Shown piece by piece: positions 6,726-14,721 of a stretch of 40,744 nt of DNA. The DNA comes from Novosphingobium capsulatum. GTDB lineage: Bacteria; Pseudomonadota; Alphaproteobacteria; Sphingomonadales; Sphingomonadaceae. Each line of letters starts with the position of its first letter. Positions within the stretch are counted from its first letter, which is position 1. A program made the position numbers and the translations under genes. A model generated the notes under the pieces. It saw only the letters and a list, made by a program, of their open reading frames with translations, was not told the DNA's origin and did no database searches. The stretch is taken from assembly GCA_015661825.1 (NCBI GenBank), contig DQVI01000066.1:1-40744 (forward strand). The letters run 5' to 3'.

Positions 6726-8039
6726 ATGATCTCCATCCCGAACCTGACGCTCGCTTATCTGCTGCTCGAATGGGCGATCCGGCTCATCATGGTGGTGGTC
6801 ATTCCGGTGCGGCGTCCGCCCGAAGCGGCGCGCAGTTGGCTGCTTCTCGTGCTGTTCTTGCCGGTGCCCGCCTTCATCCTGTACCGCCTGATCGGCCGGG
6901 CCGCGTTCCCATCCTGGCGGCGGGACCGCTTCAGGCGGGCGGCGCCGGAGCGGGAGAGTGCCGGGCAGGCGCTGATGAGCAGCAAAAGCGCGCCTTCCCG
7001 GACAGCTGTGCTTGCACAATGGCTGGGCGGTTTTCCAAACTGTGGGGGCAACGCCCTCCATCTGCTTGAGGACTATGACGGCACGATCGACGCTATGGTG
7101 ACGGCGATAGATGCAGCCCATGTTCGGGTGCATCTGCTGACCTACATCTTCGCAGACGACCGGACGGGACAGAAAGTCGCAGATGCCCTTGGCCGCGCAC
7201 ATGCACGCGGCGTCGATGTCCGCGTCCTGATCGATGCGCTGGGCTCGCGCCCTTGGGCAAAACGCAGCCTACCGATGCTGGCGGACCGAGGCGTCACTGC
7301 CCGCCTGGTCCTGCCGGTTCGCTTCGCGGCGCTTCGCCGTGCGCGAAGCGATCTGCGCAATCACCGCAAGCTGTGCCTGATCGATGGCAGGGTCGCTTTC
7401 GTAGGGTCGCAGAATATTGTGAACCGCGATTTCAAGCCCGGGATCGTAAATGACGAACTCGTAGCGCGGGTTGAAGGCCCGGTTGTCTGCGCGCTCGATG
7501 CGGTCTTTGCCAGCGACTTGTTCCTTGAGACCGAACAGACCATCGCGGCCTTGCCCGTGCCCGATGCCTCAGGCGCCTCAGAATTGCAGGCGATGCCCAG
7601 TGGGCCAGACTACCGCGTGCCCGGCTATGAGCGATTGCTCGTCGAACTCGTTCACGAGGCGCAAGAGAATATCACCATTGTCTCGCCCTATCTGATCCCA
7701 GACGAAGCCCTGCTGACCGCGCTCAAGAACGCGGTCGCACGCGGCGTCGCGATCGACCTCGTCGTTTCGCGTGTCGTGGACCAGCGGCTCGTGAACCTTG
7801 CCCAGCGATCCTATTATAGCGAACTGCTCGAGGCGGGCGTACGCCTCCACCTCTACCGCGACAGGTTGCTGCACGCGAAGAACGTATCGATCGATGGCCG
7901 CATGGCCGTCATCGGATCCAGCAATGCCGATGTTCGCTCCTTCATGCTGAATGCCGAGATCAGCCTGATCTTGCATGATGAAGCGTCCACCGGACCTCTC
8001 GCGGATGTCCAACGGGGATACATCCGCCGAAGCGACTGA
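6726..8039 (+). CDS. cls: Cardiolipin synthase-like phospholipase D protein
   Basis: A 437-residue protein with two N-terminal membrane helices (about 9-27 and 38-57) and two phospholipase D motifs: HRKLCLIDG (H213, K215, D220) followed by GSQN, and HAKNVSIDG (H383, K385, D390) followed by GSSN. Such enzymes join two phosphatidylglycerol molecules, or PG and PE, into cardiolipin at the inner membrane. The gene starts 66 bp after the universal stress gene with no terminator between, so it is probably the last gene of the fluoride operon. Altering membrane lipids under fluoride stress is a plausible role but not shown. It converges with the DedA gene at 8107. Confidence 0.85.
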   Translation: MISIPNLTLAYLLLEWAIRLIMVVVIPVRRPPEAARSWLLLVLFLPVPAFILYRLIGRAAFPSWRRDRFRRAAPERESAGQALMSSKSAPSRTAVLAQWLGGFPNCGGNALHLLEDYDGTIDAMVTAIDAAHVRVHLLTYIFADDRTGQKVADALGRAHARGVDVRVLIDALGSRPWAKRSLPMLADRGVTARLVLPVRFAALRRARSDLRNHRKLCLIDGRVAFVGSQNIVNRDFKPGIVNDELVARVEGPVVCALDAVFASDLFLETEQTIAALPVPDASGASELQAMPSGPDYRVPGYERLLVELVHEAQENITIVSPYLIPDEALLTALKNAVARGVAIDLVVSRVVDQRLVNLAQRSYYSELLEAGVRLHLYRDRLLHAKNVSIDGRMAVIGSSNADVRSFMLNAEISLILHDEASTGPLADVQRGYIRRSD

Positions 8040-8106
8040 CTTTTGCTGGAGGAATGGCGTGATCGCCCGCGTGTTTCCCGCTTCTGCGAAAATCTAGCTC
8101 GCCTCG

Positions 8107-8679
8107 TCAGTCCTTTGCTGTGACCTCGCGCCTGCGGTGCCGGAAGTGTGCGGCGAGGCCGACGAGGAGCAGCACCGCGAGTACGGGCAGCAGAACATGG
8201 CCCACATCGCGGACGCGGCCAAAAGCAGCCTCGATGCCCTCACCGAACAGGTAACCCAGGGTCACGAAGACTGTCGCCCAGACCACGGCCGCCAATGCGT
8301 TGATAGCCATGAAGCGGGAGGCAGGAAGCGCGGTCGTGCCGATCGCGATGGGGCTGACAGTGCGCAGGCCATACAGAAAGCGGAAGCCGAACACGAACAG
8401 CACTGGCCGCTGCTCGAACACATCGATGGCGCGGCGGAACGCGGCCTTCTGCTGGACGCGCCGAACATAGCGATGATCGCGGAACCGGCGGCCGAGGGCA
8501 AAGAAGATCTGGTCCGCGATACAGGACCCGAGTGCTGCCGCCGCGATGGCCGCCGGGTACGCGATCAGGCCACGGTGGACCATCACGCCGCCCAGCACGA
8601 CCACCGTCTCGCCCTCGATCCCGGCGCCGAGGAACAGAGCGGCAAGGCCGTACTGGCTAAGGACCGCTTCAAGCGTCAC
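8107..8679 (-). CDS. DedA-family (VTT domain) membrane protein
   Basis: A 190-residue integral membrane protein of the DedA/SNARE-associated family. The N-terminal segment GIEGETVVVLGGVMVHRG holds the conserved acidic re-entrant region. Later come ALGSCIADQIFFALGRRFRD and FGFRFLYGLRTVSPIAIG with the family arginine, then two C-terminal membrane segments. DedA proteins scramble or flip lipids such as undecaprenyl phosphate or aminophospholipids and affect envelope homeostasis. The ATG overlaps the propeller gene stop by 4 bases (ATGA), making it the last gene of a three-gene minus-strand operon. The precise substrate cannot be read from the sequence. Confidence 0.85.
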   Translation of the reverse strand: MTLEAVLSQYGLAALFLGAGIEGETVVVLGGVMVHRGLIAYPAAIAAAALGSCIADQIFFALGRRFRDHRYVRRVQQKAAFRRAIDVFEQRPVLFVFGFRFLYGLRTVSPIAIGTTALPASRFMAINALAAVVWATVFVTLGYLFGEGIEAAFGRVRDVGHVLLPVLAVLLLVGLAAHFRHRRREVTAKD

Positions 8680-10112
8680 GGCTTCTGCCGCTGGACCACC
8701 GCGCCTGCCTCATCCGGCGCGCCGGAACGGATTACGAGGAAGCGGCGCTCTGCAGGCGCGGCGTCCTTGACGATCTGCCGGATCGGGCCAACCGCATTGA
8801 CGATCGCCGCGCCTGCCGGATTGGTCATGAACTTGGCCAGCGGCTCGACTGTATCAGTACCATCCTGACGCGCCGCCAGACCCAGCGTAAAGGTCTGCTT
8901 GGGCGCCAGTCCGGCGACCGCGGCCTGCAGGATCTGCACCTGCCCCTGATCGAACAGCGACACCTGGCTCTGTCCCTGACCTTCCAGCACGACCTGCACT
9001 TTGCCCTGCGCCTTGGCGAGCGGCACGAGGTTGTCGAGGCCTTGCCCCGAAGGCACGGCGCCGGGCACATAGGCGACGCCCTGCGGGCCCTGTCCGATCG
9101 GGATCGTGGCAATGACCTTGTTCGTGGCCGTATCTATGACGGCGACTGCATCGTCATTTTCCAGCCCGACATAGATCCGGCTGCCATCGCCTGAGGGCCA
9201 GAGCCCATGCGGCAGCGCGCCGACCGGCACCGAGGCGACTTGTTCGAAAGTGTCGGTCCGGAAGACCTTGACGATATTCTGCGTGCCGACCGTTACATAG
9301 GCGAACTGGCCTTTAGCTGTCCTGGCGATGTTGACGTGGTTGGTGATCGGCCCGGTGTCGATCGTCTTCATCACGGCGAAGGGCGGCTTGGCGTCGAAGA
9401 CCATCACCTTGCCGACGTCCTTGAGCGTCAGCCATACCTGCTTGCCGTCAGGCGTGGCGGCGATGTCGGGGCAGAAGGGGCTGTCCTGCTTCACGCGGCC
9501 AACGATGCGCTTTGACCTGGTGTCGATGACGACGGTTTCTGGCGAGAAGCTGGAACAGACGTAGCCATATTTCCCATCGGGCGAGAAGATCGTCATGCCC
9601 GGCCCGTTGGGGACAGCAATACGGCCCGTCTCCTTGAAGGTGGTCCCGTCGAGCACCGCTATATAATCCTCGCCGCGCACGCTCACCCAGGCTTCTCGGC
9701 CATCGGGCCGGAAGAAGGCTTCATGCGGGGAGCGCCCGACATAGGCGGTGTGCTTCACGGCATTGGTCGCGGTATCGATGAAGCTGACCGAGTTGGACCC
9801 GATCGACACGACCGCCAGGGTACGGCGATCAGGCGAGAAGCCCATGCCATGGACCAGAAGCTGACCGCGATAAAGCGGGCTGAGATTTGCAGGCGTGGGA
9901 TCGCCGAGCTTGATGACCCCCAGCAGCGTGTTCGTCGACGGATCGATGACCGATACCGTGTTGGAAAACTGGTCCGAAGTGTAGAAGCGGTCCTGCGCAC
10001 TGACTGCCCTGTCGGGCTGGGCATTGGGGACCTGCTGCGCAGATGCCGGGAGTGCGACCAGGGCAGCCGCTATCGGCAAGGTGCATGACACGATGCTCAG
10101 CGTCTTGTTCAT
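8676..10112 (-). CDS. Secreted YncE-like (YVTN) beta-propeller protein
   Basis: A 478-residue exported protein: signal peptide about 1-24 (ending ALPASAQ), then a seven-bladed YVTN/YncE-type propeller (about 35-340). Repeat lines such as SNTVSVIDPSTNTLLGVIKL, NSVSFIDTATNAVKHTAYVG and DAVAVIDTATNKVIATIPIG are visible. A distinct C-terminal part (about 355-478) has a VLEGQGQSQVSLFDQGQVQI strand-rich segment that I cannot name. I chose the ATG at 10112: it has a GGGAG ribosome site, overlaps the DUF305 stop by 4 bases and opens a clean signal peptide. A longer frame to 10526 merely shadows DUF305. Propellers like this bind metals, DNA or partner proteins; the actual role is unknown. Confidence 0.8.
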   Translation of the reverse strand: MNKTLSIVSCTLPIAAALVALPASAQQVPNAQPDRAVSAQDRFYTSDQFSNTVSVIDPSTNTLLGVIKLGDPTPANLSPLYRGQLLVHGMGFSPDRRTLAVVSIGSNSVSFIDTATNAVKHTAYVGRSPHEAFFRPDGREAWVSVRGEDYIAVLDGTTFKETGRIAVPNGPGMTIFSPDGKYGYVCSSFSPETVVIDTRSKRIVGRVKQDSPFCPDIAATPDGKQVWLTLKDVGKVMVFDAKPPFAVMKTIDTGPITNHVNIARTAKGQFAYVTVGTQNIVKVFRTDTFEQVASVPVGALPHGLWPSGDGSRIYVGLENDDAVAVIDTATNKVIATIPIGQGPQGVAYVPGAVPSGQGLDNLVPLAKAQGKVQVVLEGQGQSQVSLFDQGQVQILQAAVAGLAPKQTFTLGLAARQDGTDTVEPLAKFMTNPAGAAIVNAVGPIRQIVKDAAPAERRFLVIRSGAPDEAGAVVQRQKP

Positions 10113-10492
10113 TTGTCGTCTCCCATGTGATGATGCGCGCCGGCAGCGGGGCCGGTCTTTTCGGCGAGGATGTCCTGCATGACGGCGATCTCCTGCCGCT
10201 GCTCGACGATGATGCCCTGAGCCAGACGGCGCAGGCGTTCGTCTTTTCCATACCTGAGTTCCGCTTCCGCCATCTCGATTGCGCCCTGGTGATGGGGGAT
10301 CATTATTGCCGCGAAGTCGCGGTCCGGGTCGCCCGATGGCGCATTCATCATCGCATGGTGCATCCGCTCCATGGAGGCTGCCATCTGGCTTGCGAAGCCA
10401 TCGGGCGATGTCGCCAGTGCGGCCGCCGATGCTGTCGCCGCGCAAAGGCCGGCCAATCCCCATAGCAGTTTCAAGTGAAGCCCTTTCGTCAT
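10109..10492 (-). CDS. Exported DUF305 protein
   Basis: A 127-residue protein with a signal peptide (about 1-27) and a DUF305 four-helix domain. The signature MIPHHQGAIEMAEAEL is at 64-79, a conserved late helix carries IIVEQRQEIAVMQDIL, and a His/Met-rich tail ends in AHHHMGDDK. DUF305 proteins lie in the periplasm and recur near copper or other metal-handling genes; no enzyme activity is established. It is the first gene of the minus-strand operon and overlaps the propeller gene by ATGA. The ATG at 10492 follows GGAG. The 182-bp gap to the divergent UDG-like gene must contain its promoter, but I cannot place it with confidence. Confidence 0.85.
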   Translation of the reverse strand: MTKGLHLKLLWGLAGLCAATASAAALATSPDGFASQMAASMERMHHAMMNAPSGDPDRDFAAIMIPHHQGAIEMAEAELRYGKDERLRRLAQGIIVEQRQEIAVMQDILAEKTGPAAGAHHHMGDDK

Positions 10493-10674
10493 GGCGCTCC
10501 GGCGATAACGCCCACAGCGGACGCAAGTGTCATCGTCGCAGTGCGCAACGGAAAAAATGCGAGCTGCTGAGGAGCATGTGCGCCAACGCAGGCGTTGCCT
10601 ATCGAACGGATGGCGCAACCGTCGCGATCGATCCAACCGATGATTTTTGTAGTTTCGACAGGATTTGACGATCA

Positions 10675-11271
10675 ATGGTCTGGCTGGATGATCCCGCGTT
10701 GATCGCCGAACGCAAAGCGGCTCTTGGTGCGCCGCACATCGCGCCGCTGGAGATATGGCGTGAGGGGCTCGTTGGCGCAGGACACCCGGTGCCGCATTTC
10801 GACCCGTTCGATGGCGGCATAAATGCGCGCCTTCTCCTGCTTCTTGAGACGCCGGGGCCCGGGCCTGATCGCACTCGCTTCGTGTCGCGGGACAATCCGT
10901 CAGGCACAGCTCGGAACCTTCGCCGCTATCTTGAGGCTGCAGGCATTGGCCGAAACGACATCGTTCAGTGGAACTGCGTGCCCTGGATCGTCCACGCCCC
11001 CGGCGCCCGCAATCGCGCACTGCGCCGCGCAGAGATTGCCGAGGGTCTCGCAACGCTTCCCGGCCTGCTTGCGAAACTGCCGTGCGTGCGGGTCTGCATA
11101 TTGGCGGGACGGGTGGCTGCAGGTGCGGAGGCGCTTATCAAAGAGGCGCGGCCCGATGTATCAATCATCACCATGCCCCATCCTAGTCCGGCCAATGTCT
11201 GCAACAGTCCTGATGTCGGCCAACGGATCGCGAGCGCGCTGGTGGCCGCCAGGACCGTACTAATCGAATGA
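10675..11271 (+). CDS. Uracil-DNA glycosylase superfamily protein
   Basis: A 198-residue protein with UDG-fold motifs: LLLLLETPGPGPDRTRFVS (about 53-71, position of the water-activating loop), then NPSGTARNLRRYLEAAGI, QWNCVPWIV (about 99-106), and a late MPHPSPANV (167-175) that fits the minor-groove intercalation loop. It lacks the four cysteines of family 4/5 iron-sulfur UDGs. Members excise uracil or damaged bases from DNA, but many in this branch are uncharacterised, so activity is uncertain. It stands alone in the transposon cargo between the divergent DUF305 operon and the sulfite module. Homologous proteins in genomes are often simply labelled uracil-DNA glycosylase. Confidence 0.7.
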   Translation: MVWLDDPALIAERKAALGAPHIAPLEIWREGLVGAGHPVPHFDPFDGGINARLLLLLETPGPGPDRTRFVSRDNPSGTARNLRRYLEAAGIGRNDIVQWNCVPWIVHAPGARNRALRRAEIAEGLATLPGLLAKLPCVRVCILAGRVAAGAEALIKEARPDVSIITMPHPSPANVCNSPDVGQRIASALVAARTVLIE

Positions 11272-11293
11272 TCTTAAAATACGATTGGAATGA

Positions 11294-11320
11294 TATAATC
11301 AATGCGTTGGAGTGATTGAT
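11294..11320 (+). promoter_or_regulatory. LysR-type operator overlapping a -10 box
   Basis: TATAAT (11294-11299) overlaps the perfect inverted repeat ATCAAT-N11-ATTGAT (11298-11320), which has the T-N11-A form of LysR-type binding sites. It ends 34 bp before the lysR ATG, so the regulator probably controls its own transcription and that of the coupled transporter gene. I see no good -35 box, consistent with an activator-dependent or repressed promoter. Confidence 0.6.
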
Positions 11321-11354
11321 AGGGCTGAGGTATCGATGGTGACAGGAGATCACC

Positions 11355-12224
11355 ATGACCCTTGAACAATTGCGCATCTTTGTAGGTGTCGCCGAACGCG
11401 AACATATGACGCGGGCCGCAGAGGCACTGGGCGTGACCCAGTCCGCCGCCAGCGCCGCGATTGCCACACTGGAAGCCAGACATGACGTTCCGCTCTTCAA
11501 CCGCGTGGGTCGCGGCATCGAACTGACCGAGGCGGGTCGCATGTTCCTCGATGAGGCACGCGCCGTCCTTGGCCGCGCCGCGACGGCGGAGCTTACCCTG
11601 GCCGAGTATGGCGGCCTGAAGCGCGGAACCCTGCGCCTTGTCGCCAGCCAGACCATCGCCAGCTACTGGCTCCCTTCGCGCCTCGCCCAGTTCCACAGCC
11701 GTCACCCGGCGATCCGCGTCGAACTCGCAATCGACAACAGCGAAGGTGCGGCAGCGCGGGTACTGGATGGCCGCGCGGAACTGGGCTTTGTCGAAGGTTC
11801 GATCGACCAGCCCGCACTCGCCCACTGGAAAGTCGGCGAGGACCGGATGCTGCTTATCTCGGGGCAGGCTGTCGATACCATCAATGAGGACTGGGTGCGC
11901 GGCGCCAACTGGATCGTGCGAGAGCACGGGTCCGGCACGCGGTCGAGTTTCGAGGATGTGCTGCGTGATCGCGGTATCGATCCGGCAGACCTGGACATCG
12001 CCATGACGCTGCCGTCCAACGAAGCCGTACGGTCTGCTGTCGAGGCCGGCGCTGGCGTCGCGGTCCTGTCCGAACTGGTGGTGCGCCGCGCGCTTGCTGC
12101 GGGGCACCTTCATGAATTGCCGCTCGCGATGCCAGCCCGTCCATTTGAGGCGTTACGCCACAAGGAACGGTATCGCACTCGGGCAGCCGACGCGCTGACC
12201 GAACTGGTCAAGGAGTTTGGATGA
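11355..12224 (+). CDS. LysR-family transcriptional regulator of the sulfite module
   Basis: A 289-residue LysR-type regulator: N-terminal winged HTH (MTLEQLRIFVGVAEREHMTRAAEALGV... with the QSAASAAIATLE recognition helix), linker helix, and an effector domain (about 90-289) with GTLRLVASQTIASYWLPSRL. That opening is typical of the CysB/Cbl/YeiE-like branch that senses sulfur compounds or other small anions. It has a consensus operator 34 bp upstream. Its last codons overlap the transporter start (ATGATGA), so the two are co-translated. Regulation of the following sulfite genes is inferred from position. The ligand could be sulfite or a related sulfur oxyanion. Confidence 0.85.
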   Translation: MTLEQLRIFVGVAEREHMTRAAEALGVTQSAASAAIATLEARHDVPLFNRVGRGIELTEAGRMFLDEARAVLGRAATAELTLAEYGGLKRGTLRLVASQTIASYWLPSRLAQFHSRHPAIRVELAIDNSEGAAARVLDGRAELGFVEGSIDQPALAHWKVGEDRMLLISGQAVDTINEDWVRGANWIVREHGSGTRSSFEDVLRDRGIDPADLDIAMTLPSNEAVRSAVEAGAGVAVLSELVVRRALAAGHLHELPLAMPARPFEALRHKERYRTRAADALTELVKEFG

Positions 12225-13375
12225 TGACCACGGATATCAAGCCCATCCTCGAAGGGATGCGCCCGCTCAGCCGGCTCGATCACCCGCGCGAGATGATCCG
12301 CCAGTTCACGCCCAACTGGTTTGCCGCAACCATGGGCACGGGCATCCTTGCGCTGGCCCTCCCGCAGATGCCGGGCATCGGCGCTTCGCTCAAGCCGGTG
12401 GGAGAAGTGATGTGGTTCTTTAACATCGGGCTCTTCACCCTTTTTACCGCGCTCTATACCGCGCGCTGGATCCTGTTCGGCCACGAAGCGCGGCGCATCT
12501 TCGGGCACAATACCGTATCGATGTTCATCGGCACGATCCCGATGGGCCTCGCCACGATCATCAACGGCTGTCTCGCATTCGGTATCGCGCGCTTCGGCGA
12601 GGGCATCGTGCCGGTCGCCACGGTCTTGTGGTGGATCGACGCCGCCATGGCGGTGAGCTGCGGTGTGCTGATCCCGTACTTCATGTTCACGCGCCACCAG
12701 CATTCACTCGATGGGATGACGGCGGTGTGGCTGCTGCCGGTCGTGGCGGCCGAAGTGACGGCTGCCAGCGGAGGACTGTTGGCGCCGCATCTGGCGCAGG
12801 GCAGCGCACAGTTTGGGATGCTCGTCACGTCCTACATCCTGTGGGCCTATTCGGTCCCGGTCGCCTTCAGCATCCTGGCGCTGCTGATCCTGCGCATGGC
12901 GCTGCACAAGCTGCCGCATGAGGGCATGGCCGCATCGAGCTGGCTGGCACTCGGCCCCATCGGCACCGGCGCGCTGGGCATGCTGGTTCTGGGCGGCGAT
13001 GCGCCTGCGATCATGGCCGGGCATGGGCTGGCCGATGTCGGCGCTGTCGCCCAGGGTATCGGCACAATCGCCGGCCTGCTGCTCTGGGGGTTTGGCCTCT
13101 GGTGGCTGGCGCTCGCCTCGCTCATCACCTGGCGCTACTGGCGGGCAGGTATCCCGTTCAACCTTGGCTGGTGGGGTTACACCTTCCCGCTAGGCGTCTT
13201 CACCGTGGCAACCTTTCGCCTTGGCACGACCCTGAACCTTGCCTTCTTCGGTATCGTCGGCACCGCCCTGACCCTGGCGCTCGCGCTGATGTGGATCGTG
13301 GTGGCCGCCAAGACCCTGATCGGCGGATGGCGCGGCAATCTGTTCGTATCACCCTGTATCGCCGCTACAAACTGA
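12221..13375 (+). CDS. TDT-family (TehA/SLAC1-like) transporter, probable sulfite exporter
   Basis: A 384-residue protein with about ten membrane helices, in the tellurite-resistance/dicarboxylate transporter (TDT) family. The hallmark opening FTPNWFAATMGTGILALAL is followed by alternating hydrophobic helices with GTIPMGLATIINGC. The family includes malate carriers, plant anion channels (SLAC1) and the yeast sulfite pump Ssu1. It lies between a LysR regulator (4-base overlap) and a sulfite dehydrogenase/cytochrome pair, so sulfite or bisulfite export is the most likely job. This is inferred from context; databases often call such proteins C4-dicarboxylate transporters. The GTG/ATG alternatives near the start do not change the protein much. 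Confidence 0.8.
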   Translation: MMTTDIKPILEGMRPLSRLDHPREMIRQFTPNWFAATMGTGILALALPQMPGIGASLKPVGEVMWFFNIGLFTLFTALYTARWILFGHEARRIFGHNTVSMFIGTIPMGLATIINGCLAFGIARFGEGIVPVATVLWWIDAAMAVSCGVLIPYFMFTRHQHSLDGMTAVWLLPVVAAEVTAASGGLLAPHLAQGSAQFGMLVTSYILWAYSVPVAFSILALLILRMALHKLPHEGMAASSWLALGPIGTGALGMLVLGGDAPAIMAGHGLADVGAVAQGIGTIAGLLLWGFGLWWLALASLITWRYWRAGIPFNLGWWGYTFPLGVFTVATFRLGTTLNLAFFGIVGTALTLALALMWIVVAAKTLIGGWRGNLFVSPCIAATN

Positions 13376-13384
13376 TCGGGCATT

Positions 13385-13410
13385 GCGATCAGTAACGGCG
13401 TTCTGATCGC
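13385..13410. other. Inverted repeat between the transporter and sulfite dehydrogenase genes
   Basis: GCGATCAG and CTGATCGC flank 10 bases, 9 bp after the transporter stop and 50 bp before the sulfite dehydrogenase ATG. It could be a weak terminator, an RNA-processing hairpin or an operator. No T-run follows. Confidence 0.35.
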
Positions 13411-13459
13411 TTGCTTCTCACAGCAGCACCCGCCACCATTTCCCCGAGAGGATACGACC

Positions 13460-14710
13460 ATGGACAGACTGGATGCTGAGCTCGCGGCCGAAACAAGCCG
13501 CCGCCGTTTCCTGCAGAATGCCGCGCTCGGCGGTGCAGCCATCGCTGCCGCACCCGCTCTGGCGCAAGGCATCACGCAGGGTCTGACCGACCTGCATCTC
13601 CCCGGCGGCAATGCGCAGCGCCCAATGACGAGCGCATTTCCCGGCAAAGGAAGCATGATCCTCCAGCGCGTCCATCCGCCGTTGCTGGAAACACCGATGG
13701 ATGTCTTCGACCGAGATGTGTTCACCCCCAATGACCAGTTCTTCGTGCGCTGGCATTGGGCGGACATCCCGACCTCGATCGACGTCGATGCCTTCCGGCT
13801 CACTATCCGCGGGCACGTCAACAAGCCGATCGCAATCAGCCTCGAACAGCTGATGCGCCTGCCGCGGGTGGAGATGGCCGCGGTGAACCAGTGCTCGGGC
13901 AATTCGCGCGGGCTGTTCCAGCCCCGCGTCCCCGGCGCGCAGTGGGGCAACGGGGCGATGGGCAATGCGAAGTGGCTCGGCGTGCGCCTGCGCGATGTGC
14001 TCGATCTGGCCGGGGTGAAGGCGGGGGCGGTCCAGGTCCGGTTCGGGGCGCTCGATCAACCTGTGGTCGCCGGTGCCCCGGACTTCGAGAAGGCGCTCGA
14101 CATCGATCATGCCCGCGACGGCGAAGTGATGATCGCCTTCGGCATGAACGGCACGCAGCTGCCGCTCCTCAACGGCTTCCCGATCCGGCTGATCGTGCCG
14201 GGCTGGTACTCGACTTACTGGGTCAAGATGCTGAACGACATCGAGGTCTTGCCCGGGCCTGATGACGAATACTGGATGGCCAAGGCCTACAAGATCCCGG
14301 CGACGCCGGGCGCCAATGTAAAGCCCGGCGCCAAGGACTTCCCAACCGTTCCGATCAACCGCATGATCCCGCGTTCGTGGGTTACCAGTCTGGGCGAAGG
14401 TCAGCGGATCGCACACGAGGCCTCGATCCCGCTCGGCGGTATTGCCATGGGCGGCGACTGCGGCGTGGCACGGGTCGATGTGTCCACCGACGGCGGTCGC
14501 CACTGGTTTGCAACCAAGCTCGGACCGGACCACGGGAAGTACAGTTTCCGGCGGTGGGACGCCCAGGTTCCCTTGCCCGGCCCCGGAAAGACGTCGCTTA
14601 TGTCGCGCTGCTGGAATACGGCAGGCGTCGCACAGCCGATGGCGCCGATCTGGAACCCTGGCGGTTTCATGCGCGGCAATATCGAAACCACTACCATCGT
14701 GACGGCATAA
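13460..14710 (+). CDS. sorA: Sulfite dehydrogenase, molybdenum subunit (SorA-like)
   Basis: A 416-residue molybdopterin enzyme of the sulfite oxidase family that converts sulfite to sulfate in the periplasm. It has a Tat signal with SRRRFLQ (13-19) and a cleavage region near PALAQG. The Mo-ligand cysteine is C145 in NQCSGNSRGLFQPRV, followed by GNAKWLGVRLRDVL. The C-terminal dimerisation domain includes VDVSTDGGRHW and SRCWNTAGV. The ATG at 13460 follows a GAGAGGA ribosome site. The cytochrome c gene follows 11 bp after its stop with its own AAGGAG site, matching the two-subunit SorAB arrangement described in Starkeya. Intact and full length. Confidence 0.9.
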   Translation: MDRLDAELAAETSRRRFLQNAALGGAAIAAAPALAQGITQGLTDLHLPGGNAQRPMTSAFPGKGSMILQRVHPPLLETPMDVFDRDVFTPNDQFFVRWHWADIPTSIDVDAFRLTIRGHVNKPIAISLEQLMRLPRVEMAAVNQCSGNSRGLFQPRVPGAQWGNGAMGNAKWLGVRLRDVLDLAGVKAGAVQVRFGALDQPVVAGAPDFEKALDIDHARDGEVMIAFGMNGTQLPLLNGFPIRLIVPGWYSTYWVKMLNDIEVLPGPDDEYWMAKAYKIPATPGANVKPGAKDFPTVPINRMIPRSWVTSLGEGQRIAHEASIPLGGIAMGGDCGVARVDVSTDGGRHWFATKLGPDHGKYSFRRWDAQVPLPGPGKTSLMSRCWNTAGVAQPMAPIWNPGGFMRGNIETTTIVTA

Positions 14711-14721
14711 GGAGCTTTGGC

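Noticed and set aside
10113..10526. N-terminal extension of the beta-propeller protein
   Set aside because: The extension lies inside the DUF305 gene in another frame, while a signal peptide with ribosome site starts at 10112.
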